This document shows positions 15,684 through 24,792 of a stretch of DNA of 64,000 bases, piece after piece. Position numbers and translations under genes: made by a program. The notes under the pieces were generated by a model that was not told the origin of the DNA, searched no databases, and saw nothing but the letters and a program-made list of their open reading frames with translations. Source of the stretch: Nanosynbacter sp900555675. GTDB taxonomy: Bacteria; Patescibacteriota; Saccharimonadia; Saccharimonadales; Saccharimonadaceae. Location: the NCBI RefSeq assembly GCF_022828245.2, contig NZ_CP157587.1, positions 186,001-250,000 of the forward strand, in the 5' to 3' direction. Within the stretch, counting starts at the first letter, position 1; the number at the start of each line of letters is the position of its first letter.

Positions 15684-16382
15684 ATGATTGAGCTTAAAAA
15701 TGTGACGAAAATTTACGGCAAAAAGAAGAACCAGTTTGTGGCGCTAAATGATGTGAGCTTGCAGATTCCAACGGGTGTGAGCGTGGCGATTTTGGGAAAA
15801 TCTGGTTCAGGAAAATCAACGCTGATGCACGCAATTTCTGGCTTGGATCGACCGCAGCAAGGTGAGGTGATTATTGACGGTCAGGACATTCTGAAATTGA
15901 AACAAAAGCAAGTTGACGAGTTTCGCGCGAGAAAAATAGGTTTTATTTTCCAGAGTTTCTTTGTTCAGGGAAATGAAAGCGTGGCGGATAATGTGAGTTT
16001 GCCGCTGGAAATTGTGAAAATGCCAAGGGGCTTGAGGGAAAGTAAGATCAATGAGGCGTTGAAGGCGGTGGACTTGTATGAGAAACGAAAGAATCGTGCG
16101 AAGGATTTGTCGGGCGGTCAAAAGCAACGTTTGGCAATTGCGCGGGCAATTGTCGGCAGTCCTCAGATCATTTTTGCGGACGAACCTACGGGAAATTTGG
16201 ATAGCGAAACTGGCGCGAAGGTGGAAGAATTGCTGTTCAATTACAACAAGCAAGAAGGCGCAACGCTGATTATCGTGACGCACGACGTTGACTTGGCCAA
16301 GAAATGCGATTATCAAATCCTGATCAAAGACGGAAAAATTAAGGGTTCTAACATACCGAAAGAAGGTAAAAGTGGACGTTGA
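15684..16382 (+). CDS. ABC transporter ATPase (MacB/LolD type)
   Basis: This is the partner ATPase of the preceding permease. In 232 residues it has Walker A LGKSGSGKSTLMHAISGLD, a Q-loop in FIFQSFF, the signature LSGGQKQRLAIARAI, Walker B IIFADEPTGNLD, and the switch His in VTHDVDLA. Length and motifs are complete. It follows the permease closely with GGAG upstream and overlaps the PadR gene by 11 nt. Confidence 0.95.
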   Translation: MIELKNVTKIYGKKKNQFVALNDVSLQIPTGVSVAILGKSGSGKSTLMHAISGLDRPQQGEVIIDGQDILKLKQKQVDEFRARKIGFIFQSFFVQGNESVADNVSLPLEIVKMPRGLRESKINEALKAVDLYEKRKNRAKDLSGGQKQRLAIARAIVGSPQIIFADEPTGNLDSETGAKVEELLFNYNKQEGATLIIVTHDVDLAKKCDYQILIKDGKIKGSNIPKEGKSGR

Positions 16383-16716
16383 TAGCTATGCGGAAAGCTT
16401 GGCGGTCCAATTGCGAAAAGGATTTTTGGTTTACTGCGTTTTACTGGTTTGTTCCAATAAGGCGCAGTACGCCGGCGACATTGTTAAGCAATTGAACGAT
16501 TCAGATTTAACGGTGGTCGAAGGTACGATTTATCCGCTACTGAATAGGCTGCAGAAGGACGGATATTTGCAACACGAATGGCAGGAAAGCGAGCAAGGTC
16601 CGCCGCGAAAATATTATTCATTGACAAATCACGGCGATAAGTTGATTCATGAACTTAAGGATCGCATAAATATGCTAAATAATTCGCTTGATAACTTAGA
16701 GAAAGGAATAAAATAA
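16372..16716 (+). CDS. PadR-family transcriptional regulator
   Basis: This 114-residue winged-helix protein shows the PadR pattern: LLVCSNKAQYAGDIVKQLN, then VVEGTIYPLLNRLQKDGYLQ (recognition helix and start of the wing), EQGPPRKYYSLTNHGDKLI, and a C-terminal dimerisation helix. It starts at GTG inside the end of the ATPase gene. Gene order and the perfect palindrome at the operon promoter suggest it represses its own operon in response to a compound the transporter exports. Confidence 0.9.
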   Translation: MDVDSYAESLAVQLRKGFLVYCVLLVCSNKAQYAGDIVKQLNDSDLTVVEGTIYPLLNRLQKDGYLQHEWQESEQGPPRKYYSLTNHGDKLIHELKDRINMLNNSLDNLEKGIK

Positions 16717-17993
16717 TGAAGGAAATAACTAGGATTCATCTGGCAAAAACGGCGTTTAGTGTGGAAATTGACGCTAAGAAATCGCTAGAAAAATATCTTA
16801 ATTCGATTCAGAAAAATATGCACGCCGACGCGGAAGCGATGAGGGAAATAGAGGCGCGAATGGTTGAAATTCTAGCCGAGCGTGGCGTGATGAAAGAAGG
16901 CGTTATTGGCGACGATGATGTTTTGGCGATTAAAAATCAAATGGGCGAACCGCGTGATTTTTCGGATGATAGCGATGACCTAACGAATGAATTGACGGAT
17001 GATAATGAAAAACCAGAAAAGCAATTGATGCGCGACACGGACGGAGCTGTCATTGGCGGTGTGTGCGCGGGAATAGCGGCATACTTTAATATCAATCCGT
17101 TGTGGGTGCGACTTATTGCAATTATCTCGCCGTTCGTAACATTCGGCACGATGGTGCTGGTTTATCTCGCGATGTGGGTGTCAATGCCGCCAGCAAAAAC
17201 CGCGTCGGACAAATTACGAATGCGCGGGAAGCCAGTAACTTTGATTGCACTTAAGGAGGCTTCCGCTGATGGAAGTTCAATTGCGTCTGTCAGAAAAACT
17301 CCAATTGCGAAATTTTTCCAATATTTTATCGGTGCTGTGGTGCTACTTACGACGCTAGCGGTGCTGTTTGGGCTGATTGTTGGCGGGGCGCTTGGTGTTT
17401 CCGTGGTTAATATGCTCGGCGGTTTGGGAATGCAAATATGGGCGTGGGGAGTGTGGATTTCCTTAGCAATTGGCGGAATATCAGCGGTTATATTTGGCGC
17501 AATTGTAACGCGTAGCATATTCGCTTGGAAGGTCAATCGAATGTCTGTAATCACAATGATCGTGGCGGCGTCCGTTGTTTTTATGAGTTTGGCAAGCGCC
17601 GCAATATTTAGCGCGCACGCTGGCTTGGAATATGCGCGTGAATCGCAGCAGCTCACGAAGAAAGTGAATATCGATATTCCAGATACGACAAACGCTAATT
17701 CAATTTTTATCGATATGCCAGTGGGGAATGTTTCGCGAATAAATTCTGACAAGTTCAAGGTGGAAGCGGAGTTTGTGGATTTACCAAAGGCGAATAAGCC
17801 AGAAATTAACGTGCGTCGCGATGGCGATAAAATTGTGCTGTCCGCTTCTGAAAAGTGTAACGCGATATTCTTTGACGGCTGCTTGAAGTTTTATAAGCCG
17901 ATAACTGGCTTGAAAATTTATGCTCCTGCGGGTGTGAATGTCAGCGGTTTGTTCTATCATAACTCGATTGAAGCAGAAAATTCCGAATCTTAG
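16716..17993 (+). CDS. PspC-domain envelope-stress membrane protein
   Basis: This 425-residue protein has an N-terminal cytoplasmic part (~100 aa), then a PspC domain (AVIGGVCAGIAAYFNINPLW, VRLIAIISPFVTFGTMVLVY), three further membrane helices in the middle, and a C-terminal extracellular beta-rich region (~110 aa, KVNIDIPDTTNANSIFIDMP) resembling adhesin-like sheets. PspC proteins sense membrane stress. It overlaps the PadR stop by one base, so the operon pairs an exporter with a stress sensor. The function beyond that is inferred. Confidence 0.85.
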   Translation: MKEITRIHLAKTAFSVEIDAKKSLEKYLNSIQKNMHADAEAMREIEARMVEILAERGVMKEGVIGDDDVLAIKNQMGEPRDFSDDSDDLTNELTDDNEKPEKQLMRDTDGAVIGGVCAGIAAYFNINPLWVRLIAIISPFVTFGTMVLVYLAMWVSMPPAKTASDKLRMRGKPVTLIALKEASADGSSIASVRKTPIAKFFQYFIGAVVLLTTLAVLFGLIVGGALGVSVVNMLGGLGMQIWAWGVWISLAIGGISAVIFGAIVTRSIFAWKVNRMSVITMIVAASVVFMSLASAAIFSAHAGLEYARESQQLTKKVNIDIPDTTNANSIFIDMPVGNVSRINSDKFKVEAEFVDLPKANKPEINVRRDGDKIVLSASEKCNAIFFDGCLKFYKPITGLKIYAPAGVNVSGLFYHNSIEAENSES

Positions 17994-18058
17994 GCTCGTG
18001 CATTTGAATGATTTTACCGCTAATGCTACACTTGAAGGATGAAAGGTAATTTTTAAGC

Positions 18059-18898
18059 GTGGCGTGGTGGCAAGCAATTATTCTCGGCGTAATCGAGGGA
18101 ATTACGGAATTCTTACCGATTTCTTCTACTGGGCATCTGACAATTGCTGAGAAGTTGTTGGGAATGCGAATTGACGATCCGAGCGTCGTGGCTTTTACGG
18201 CGATAATCCAGATCGGAGCAATTTTGGCGGCAGTGATTTATTTCTGGAGCGACATTTGGCGAATTTTACAGGCTTGGTGGCGCGGTTTATGGTGGAAGCG
18301 AGCGCGTCGAAAGTTTGATTATAAATATGGTTGGGCAATTATTATCGGCTCAATTCCTATTGCGATTGTCGGATTATTATTTAAGCATGAAGTTGAAACG
18401 GTTCTGCGCAGTTTGTGGTTTGTGGCGTTCGGGCTGATTGGCTGGAGTGTTGTTATGTGGCTGGCTGACAATCGTGCGGTAAATAACAAGCGTGGCGAAA
18501 CTGAGACAAGCTGGAAAGACACGCTGGCTATTGGCGCGGGGCAGTGCTTGTCTCTCATTCCGGGAGTTAGTCGCTCTGGCGCAACAATTTCAGTCGGTCT
18601 GTTTCGTGGATTTGACCGCGTGTCGGTTACGAAATTGAGTTTCTTCTTGGGTATTCCAGCGTTGGTCGCAGCAGGACTATTGGAAGTCGCTACCAAATAT
18701 AAGCACATTTCTGGCGGCGTCGGCTGGACTTCAACCATAATCGCCACGGTAATTTCATTCGGCGTCGGTTATTTGGCTGTGTCGTGGCTGTTAAAATTTA
18801 TTCAGAGCAATAATTTTCGACCGTTTATAATTTATCGATTTGTCCTGGGTTTGTTGTTGTTGGTTATGCTTGGTTTGGGAGTGATTTCTCACGTTTAA
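18059..18898 (+). CDS. uppP: Undecaprenyl-diphosphatase (BacA)
   Basis: UppP removes a phosphate from undecaprenyl diphosphate so the lipid carrier can be reused in wall synthesis. The 279-residue membrane protein has both BacA signatures: EGITEFLPISSTGHL near residue 13 and the second conserved segment LIPGVSRSGATISVGLF near residue 160. About eight membrane helices are visible. The start is GTG at 18059; the upstream AAAGG is weak. It is a stand-alone gene. Confidence 0.96.
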   Translation: MAWWQAIILGVIEGITEFLPISSTGHLTIAEKLLGMRIDDPSVVAFTAIIQIGAILAAVIYFWSDIWRILQAWWRGLWWKRARRKFDYKYGWAIIIGSIPIAIVGLLFKHEVETVLRSLWFVAFGLIGWSVVMWLADNRAVNNKRGETETSWKDTLAIGAGQCLSLIPGVSRSGATISVGLFRGFDRVSVTKLSFFLGIPALVAAGLLEVATKYKHISGGVGWTSTIIATVISFGVGYLAVSWLLKFIQSNNFRPFIIYRFVLGLLLLVMLGLGVISHV

Positions 18899-18976
18899 TG
18901 AGATTGATTTTTCATATTGCTGCATGTAAAATAAAAGCATAATCAATATCAAATAAAGTTTAAAGGAATATTTTAA

Positions 18977-20287
18977 GTGGAGCGAGAAAATACAAGAAAG
19001 CCTGCATCAAAAGCTTTCGTGCTAAGTCTTTTTATGATCACAATAATACTTATAATATTATTGTTTTTTATTAAGATTTCACCACGTGGAGTAATTGATC
19101 CGAATGCAGTTTCTATTCGTCAGGATTCGGGCGAGATTCAATATAAGTATGCTGATGGCAATTGACAGAAGATAGTTTCGCTTGAGGATTTGAAAAATAA
19201 GGATAACGGTACTAATAAGGAAGATGACAAGAAAGAATCTAGCAAATCTGATAGTCGCGAAATTGAGATCCAGAAGAACTCCTTGTATATACAGTGGCGA
19301 TATGCCGGGGAATCTGAATGGAAAAATATCATAGCCTACTCAGACTTAAAGGGTAAGGATGGCCGAGACGGTAGAGATGGTCTTAATGGCCAGAATGGCA
19401 AGGATGGGCGAGACGGTATTAACGGCAGGAACGGTCAAGATGGCAAGGACGGTCTTAATGGTCAGAATGGTAGAGATGGTCGAAAAGGCGACAAAGGCGA
19501 CACTGGTGCGGCGGGTCCCGCTGGGGTAGCTGGAGCCACGGGAGCTACAGGAGCTACAGGTGCAACTGGTGCTACAGGAGCGGCTGGCCGAAATGCTACA
19601 ATTTCTGTAACTAATAGTACTCAGCCTTGCTCGACTGGATTGACTATTACCGGAAATGGCACAAGTAACCTAGGTTTACAATTTACAGGTAAGAATCTTC
19701 CTGCGGGTGGTAAAACAAATCAAGTACTCGGTAAGAAAACTGATGACGACTGCGACGTAGAATGGAAAGATTCGTATGAAATTCGCGGGACTGGTATGCC
19801 TGAAGGCAATGTTAAGGCTAGTGTTGGTACGTACTATACCGATACAGCTGCTACAAACGGTGCCGTTCGCTGGATTAAAACTCGTGGTAGTGATAAAACA
19901 GGTTGGAAGGTTGTATATGGTGACACTGGCTGGAGAAGTGTTCCTCAAATTCTCTCAACATCCATGAAAGCTAGCGTGGTTAAGGTTCGACGAATTAACA
20001 ATACTGTTTATCTATATGCAGCTCTTACAGGCTGGGCCAACAGCTGGAACGGTGGTGGTGCTGCGTTGCCAGATGGGCTGCGTCCTAGTGACCAGATGCA
20101 AGGTCCTTCTGCTGGACGATGGGGTGGCTCGTATTTGACTTGGATCGTTCAAACTTTCGGGATGATTAACGCTGAAGCAGCTAGCGCTCAGAATCCAACG
20201 CCAACACTTCCCCCGATTGTTAGCGTATCATATGTGCCAAATGACAATGTTCCATGGCCAACGACGTTACCTGGCACGGCTATGTAA
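18977..20287 (+). pseudogene. Collagen-like surface protein with in-frame TGA
   Basis: Two open segments in the same frame, 18977-19162 and 19166-20287, are separated by one TGA at 19163-19165. The first (62 aa, GTG start after AAAGGAAT) has a membrane anchor (FVLSLFMITIILIILLFFIK) and the start of a repeat IQYKYADGN. The second resumes QKIVSLEDLK, then a second copy IQWRYAGESEWKNIIAYSDL, 26 G-X-Y triplets (about 19352-19585, with GAT repeats), and a C-terminal beta-rich globular domain. In the second copy a Trp stands where the TGA lies in the first, so TGG has become TGA. Either the gene is broken, or UGA is read through as Trp, or this is a sequencing error. Intact, it would be a cell-surface collagen-like fibre. 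Confidence 0.75.
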
Positions 20288-20310
20288 GTAAATTATTTAA
20301 ACTTATCTAA

Positions 20311-20345
20311 AAATCCCCGTCTGTTAAATCCGGCGGGGTTTATTT
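20311..20345 (+). terminator. Terminator after the collagen-like gene
   Basis: GC-rich 7-bp stem (20315-20321 with 20332-20338) preceded by A's and followed by TTTATTTATA. Confidence 0.75.
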
Positions 20346-20365
20346 ATATATAGTCTATGTTGTTA

Positions 20366-20371
20366 TATAAT
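20366..20371 (+). promoter_or_regulatory. -10 box of serS
   Basis: TATAAT 6 nt before the ATG, with a TTTATA in the -35 position. Predicted leaderless start. Confidence 0.6.
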
Positions 20372-20377
20372 TGAGAC

Positions 20378-21619
20378 ATGTTAGACATTAAGTTCATCAG
20401 GGAAAATGTCGATTTGGTGCAAAAGTCGGCAAACGATAAAGGCTATAAAGTTGATATTGCGGCATTGTTGCAATTAGACGATGAGCGTCGCGATTTACAG
20501 AAGCAGGTTGAAGCGCTACGCGAACAGCGGAATGTTATTTCAGCGAAAATGAAAGGCGGCCGACCAGACCAAGAACTGATTGATCAGGGCAAGCAATTGA
20601 AAGTTGAGCTGGCAGAGCGTGAGAGTTATCTGAAATCGACCGAGGAAAAAGTTGCGGCAATTCTTAAAAACGTCCCGAATATCACTTTTGACGACGTACC
20701 TCTGGGCGGTGAAGAAGATTCCGTTGAAGTAAAAGTTTATGGCGATTGTAAAACTGGTGCAAAGGACCATCTGGATTACGCTGTAAGCCGCGGCTGGGTG
20801 GACTTTGAGCGTGGCGCTAAGGTGGCTGGTGCGAAGTTTTACTACTTGAAGGGTGATTTGGCTTTGCTGGAAAATGCCGTAACTCAATTTGCCTTGGATT
20901 ACGTAACAAAGCAGGGCTTCACATTTATGACTGTGCCGCATATGGTCAATTTGCGAACGGCTGAAGGCGCAGGTTTTACTCCGAAGGGTGAAGGTAGTAA
21001 TGAATATGTAGTTGACGGTGAAGATTTGACGCTAATTGGTACGGCGGAAATGCCATTAACCGGCTATCACGCGGATGAGATTTTGGACGAGAAAGATTTG
21101 CCATTGCTATACGCTGGATATAGTCCTTGCTATCGAAAAGAGGCGGGGACATACGGCAAGCACACGCGTGGTCTGTTCCGAGTTCACCAATTTAATAAAC
21201 TGGAAATGTACGCGTTTTGTCTGCCGGAGCAATCTAAAGAGATTCATGAGAAAATTCTTAGCGTTGAAGAGGCGCTTTGGCAGCAAATTGGGATTTCTTA
21301 TCACGTGGTTAATATTGCGGCGGGCGATTTGGGTGCGCCGGCTGCAAAGAAGTACGACATTGAATATTGGTCGCCAGTTGACCAAACTTACCGTGAGCTG
21401 ACGAGTTGTTCGAACTGTACTGATTATCAAGCTCGTGGTTTGAATATTCGAGTTCGTCGAGAAAACGGCACGATTGAATCTGTTCACACTTTGAACGGAA
21501 CTGCGGTGTCGCTGGCTCGCTCATTGGTGGTGATTTTGGAGAATTTCCAGAATCCAGATGGAACTTTGACTGTCCCTAAAGTACTTCGTCCGTATATGAA
21601 TGGTCGTGACGTGATATAA
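20378..21619 (+). CDS. serS: Seryl-tRNA synthetase
   Basis: This enzyme charges tRNA-Ser. The 413-residue protein has the N-terminal long coiled-coil arm (residues ~30-100) that contacts the tRNA extra arm, then the class II core with TAEGAGFTPKG, TAEMPLTGYHADEIL, motif 2 CYRKEAGTYGKHTRGLFRVH, and motif 3 NGTAVSLARSLVVILENFQN. Length and motifs are normal. No Shine-Dalgarno sequence is seen, in line with leaderless expression. Confidence 0.97.
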   Translation: MLDIKFIRENVDLVQKSANDKGYKVDIAALLQLDDERRDLQKQVEALREQRNVISAKMKGGRPDQELIDQGKQLKVELAERESYLKSTEEKVAAILKNVPNITFDDVPLGGEEDSVEVKVYGDCKTGAKDHLDYAVSRGWVDFERGAKVAGAKFYYLKGDLALLENAVTQFALDYVTKQGFTFMTVPHMVNLRTAEGAGFTPKGEGSNEYVVDGEDLTLIGTAEMPLTGYHADEILDEKDLPLLYAGYSPCYRKEAGTYGKHTRGLFRVHQFNKLEMYAFCLPEQSKEIHEKILSVEEALWQQIGISYHVVNIAAGDLGAPAAKKYDIEYWSPVDQTYRELTSCSNCTDYQARGLNIRVRRENGTIESVHTLNGTAVSLARSLVVILENFQNPDGTLTVPKVLRPYMNGRDVI

Positions 21620-21620
21620 T
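21615..21620 (+). promoter_or_regulatory. -10 box of hpf
   Basis: TATAAT overlapping the serS stop region, about 30 nt before the hpf ATG. The leader carries AGGAGG. Confidence 0.55.
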
Positions 21621-21649
21621 AGAGAGCATACTAGTTAGTAGGAGGAAAA

Positions 21650-22021
21650 ATGATTAAGGATATTACAATTACTGGCGTTAAATATGAGCTGAACGCCACA
21701 ACAAAAAAATACGTTGAGCGAAAAATTGGTTCTCTGGGAAAATACTTGCCACGCCACGCGCGAAAAAGTGCGTCTGCAGACGTTAAGATTAAGCAGATTG
21801 ACAATCCTGGCGGCAACAAGTACGAAGTTGAAGTTATCATCAATGTGCCAGATAAGAAAATTATAGCTAAGGATTCAACCATGAACGTTTTGGCTGCAGT
21901 GGATATTGTTGAAGCTAGGTTGAATGGTCAAGTTCGTAAGTACAAAGACGATGTGCTGGCTCACGTTGGCGGAAGTCGTGGGGTTTTGGCGAAGCTAAAG
22001 CAAACTTTCGGCCGAAAATAA
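21650..22021 (+). CDS. hpf: Ribosome hibernation factor (HPF/RaiA family)
   Basis: This protein binds the decoding centre and silences ribosomes in slow growth. The 123-residue protein has the RaiA/HPF beta-alpha fold: ITITGVKYELNATTKKYVER, then a basic helix region, VEVIINVPDKKIIAKDST and MNVLAAVDIVEARLNGQVRK. It is the short form, without the C-terminal dimerisation domain of long HPF. It has a strong ribosome-binding site and a strong terminator. As in Bacillus, it lies directly before secA. Confidence 0.9.
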   Translation: MIKDITITGVKYELNATTKKYVERKIGSLGKYLPRHARKSASADVKIKQIDNPGGNKYEVEVIINVPDKKIIAKDSTMNVLAAVDIVEARLNGQVRKYKDDVLAHVGGSRGVLAKLKQTFGRK

Positions 22022-22040
22022 TTGATAGATGAAATTAGCA

Positions 22041-22075
22041 GGAAAGCGTTCAGATTCTGGGCGCTTTTTCTTTTC
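22041..22075 (+). terminator. Strong terminator after hpf
   Basis: An 11-bp stem with two G-T wobbles (22043-22053 with 22057-22067) and a 3-nt loop is followed by TTTCTTTTC. Confidence 0.85.
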
Positions 22076-22146
22076 AAATTGCCCGAAAAAAGTTATAATA
22101 AAAGAAGTTTTTGAAAATGCCTGAAAGTGAGGGAGTTTTAAGGTTT

Positions 22147-24777
22147 ATGGCAATTACACAACAAAAAGCGCTGAGTAAGATTTTTGGCGATCCACAGAAG
22201 AAGATTTTGAAACGATTGCGTAAGCAAGTTGACGTTATTAACGGTCTGAATGACAAATATGAAAAGATGTCCGACAAGGAGCTTCGGGCGCAGACTGATG
22301 AGCTGAAAAAGCGTTTGTCGAAGAAGAGTGTGACGCTTGATACGATTTTGCCAGACGCGTTTGCTGTAGCAAGGGAAGCCGCTAAGCGTGTGATTGGTGA
22401 GCGTCCGTATGACGTGCAGTTGATTGGTGGTATGGTTCTTCATGAGGGCAATGTTGCCGAGATGAAAACTGGTGAGGGTAAGACTCTTGTGGCGACGCTG
22501 CCAACTTACTTGAATGCTTTGGAGGGCAAGGGCGTTCATGTGGTGACAGTTAACGACTATTTGGCGCAGCGTGACGCTGGTTGGATGGGTCAAGTGTATG
22601 ATTTTCTGGGCTTGACCACCGGTGTGATTATCAATGAAGCGTCATTTGTTTATGATAAAGATTACGACAATGAGCATCACGACGATCCTCGAATGCGAAA
22701 ACTTCGTCCGGTTTCGCGTAAGGAGGCTTATGCTGCGGACATTACGTACGGCACGAATAACGAGTTTGGTTTTGACTATTTGCGCGATAACATGGTTAAC
22801 GATGTCGATTTGCTCAGGCAGCGTGAATTGAACTTCGCAATTGTTGACGAGGTTGACTCAATTCTGATTGACGAAGCTCGTACGCCACTTATCATCTCTG
22901 CTCCAGCGGCTGAAAATCCTGACAATTATTATACGTTTGCTAAAATAGCCGCGAAGTTGGTTCCGGAAGATTACGTTTTGGATGAGAAGCGCCGAAGTGT
23001 TGCCTTGACTGATGAAGGTGTTGAAAAGGTCCAGAAATTGTTGGGAATAAAAAACTTGTACACACCAGATCACGTGCGCAGTGTTTATCACATGGATCAG
23101 GCTTTGCGAGCACAGACATTATTCAAGCGCGACAAGGATTATGTTGTAACTAATGACGGCGAAGTAATTATCGTTGACGAGCATACTGGTCGTCTGATGC
23201 AGGGTCGCCGCTACAACGAAGGGTTGCATCAGGCGATTGAGGCGAAAGAAGGTGTTCCTGTGCTGGAAGAAAGCATGACCTTGGCGACAATTTCATTCCA
23301 GAATTATTTCCGTTTGTATAATAAATTGAGCGGCATGACTGGTACGGCGTTCACTGAAGCCGAAGAGTTCCAGCAAATTTATTCACTTGACGTTATTCAA
23401 ATTCCACCGAACAAACCAGTTATTCGCGAGGATAAGGAAGATCTGATTTTCAAGACTGAAAAGGCCAAACTTAAAGCTGTAGCTGAGGCGATTAAGGATT
23501 ACCACAAGCAGGGTCGTCCTGTTCTGGTTGGTTCTGGTTCTATTGAAAAGAATGAACAAATTGCCAAATATTTGGAAAAAGAAGGCATTAAATTTGAGAT
23601 TCTGAACGCTAAGAACAATGAGCGTGAGGCTGCGATTGTGGCGAAAGCCGGTGAAAAAGGTGCGATTACTTTGGCTACAAATATTGCTGGTCGCGGTACT
23701 GACATTAAGCTTGGCGAGGGTGTCAAGGAATTGGGCGGATTGGTTGTTATCGGTTCGGAGCGACACGAATCACGCCGAATTGACAATCAGTTGCGCGGTC
23801 GTGGCGGACGTCAGGGTGATCCAGGCGAGACTCAGTTTTATGTTTCGACCGAAGATGATTTGATGCGAATTTTCCAGGGCGAGCGAATTGCGTCGTTGAT
23901 GGATAGATTGGGTGTTGATGATGATACGCCAATCAGAACTCGCGCCGTATCGAAAACATTGGAAGCGGCACAGAAGAGAGTTGAAGGCTACAATTTTGAT
24001 ACGCGCAAAAATGTTGTTCAATACGACAATGTGATTAACCGTCATCGTCGCGTCGTTTATGTTATGCGACGCAGGATTTTGGAAGGCGATAATATCAAGC
24101 CAGAAATTGAGCGTTTGCTGAAGGCTAAAGTTCACGAATTGACAACTCTTCCATCAAAGAATAATCCAAAGTTTGTCGAGGATTTCTCGGTTATTTTCCC
24201 GGTTGATAAGGAAAAAATTGAAAAGGTTGGCAAGGAGAAGAAAGATCGTTTGCGCTATGAGAAGGCGCTGGAGCTGGTCGAAGAAGCTTACGCAGAGAAA
24301 GAGCGTGAGATTGGCGCTGATGATTTGCGTGGAGTTGAGCGCGAAGTTTATATGGCGGTGTTGGATACATTGTGGATGCAGCATTTGGAAAATATGCAAC
24401 ATTTGCGCGAGGGCATTCACTGGCGAAGTGTTGGACAGCGTGACCCTTTGGTGGAATATCGATCAGAATCCCAGAAGTTGTTTGAGAGTTTGCAAGCTAA
24501 TCTCCGCGATGAAGTTCTAGCAACGATATTTAATATCCATAAAGCCGACGCTACAGTTCGTCAATCTCAAGACGACGAATATGACACTGAGCTAACTAGG
24601 TTGGCAGAAAATGCCGTTGAGCGTGGCGTAAATGAAATTGGTTCGGGCGAGGAAAATCGTGACGATGACTTCTCTGTGAAAAAGGGTAAGACTAGCGCGG
24701 AATCAAATCGTGCGAAGAATCAAGCTCGAAAGAAGAAAAAGGCTCAGCGACAGAACCGTAAGAAAAATCGTAAATAA
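22147..24777 (+). CDS. secA: Preprotein translocase ATPase SecA
   Basis: SecA drives proteins through SecYEG. The 876-residue protein shows EMKTGEGKTLVATLP (Walker A), DEVDSILIDEARTPLIIS (Walker B and DEAD-like box), the preprotein-binding region, GRGTDIKLGEGVKEL, the second helicase motif RGRGGRQGDPGETQFYVSTE, and the scaffold helix region ending near residue 800. The C-terminal zinc finger of many SecAs is missing; the tail is instead Lys/Arg-rich. I prefer the ATG at 22147, with GGGAG some 15 nt upstream. ATG 22117 is an alternative that adds 10 residues, and a TATAAT lies at 22094-22099. Confidence 0.95.
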   Translation: MAITQQKALSKIFGDPQKKILKRLRKQVDVINGLNDKYEKMSDKELRAQTDELKKRLSKKSVTLDTILPDAFAVAREAAKRVIGERPYDVQLIGGMVLHEGNVAEMKTGEGKTLVATLPTYLNALEGKGVHVVTVNDYLAQRDAGWMGQVYDFLGLTTGVIINEASFVYDKDYDNEHHDDPRMRKLRPVSRKEAYAADITYGTNNEFGFDYLRDNMVNDVDLLRQRELNFAIVDEVDSILIDEARTPLIISAPAAENPDNYYTFAKIAAKLVPEDYVLDEKRRSVALTDEGVEKVQKLLGIKNLYTPDHVRSVYHMDQALRAQTLFKRDKDYVVTNDGEVIIVDEHTGRLMQGRRYNEGLHQAIEAKEGVPVLEESMTLATISFQNYFRLYNKLSGMTGTAFTEAEEFQQIYSLDVIQIPPNKPVIREDKEDLIFKTEKAKLKAVAEAIKDYHKQGRPVLVGSGSIEKNEQIAKYLEKEGIKFEILNAKNNEREAAIVAKAGEKGAITLATNIAGRGTDIKLGEGVKELGGLVVIGSERHESRRIDNQLRGRGGRQGDPGETQFYVSTEDDLMRIFQGERIASLMDRLGVDDDTPIRTRAVSKTLEAAQKRVEGYNFDTRKNVVQYDNVINRHRRVVYVMRRRILEGDNIKPEIERLLKAKVHELTTLPSKNNPKFVEDFSVIFPVDKEKIEKVGKEKKDRLRYEKALELVEEAYAEKEREIGADDLRGVEREVYMAVLDTLWMQHLENMQHLREGIHWRSVGQRDPLVEYRSESQKLFESLQANLRDEVLATIFNIHKADATVRQSQDDEYDTELTRLAENAVERGVNEIGSGEENRDDDFSVKKGKTSAESNRAKNQARKKKKAQRQNRKKNRK

Positions 24778-24792
24778 TCAGAGAACTAGGCA

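Noticed and set aside
19352..19585. Tandem repeats resembling a CRISPR or minisatellite array
   Set aside because: They are in-frame G-X-Y codons of the collagen-like protein; there are no spacers.
18977..20287. Genetic code 25 (UGA = Gly), as in Gracilibacteria and Absconditabacteria
   Set aside because: Many genes end in TGA, RF2 is present, and the TGA here stands at a Trp position, not Gly.
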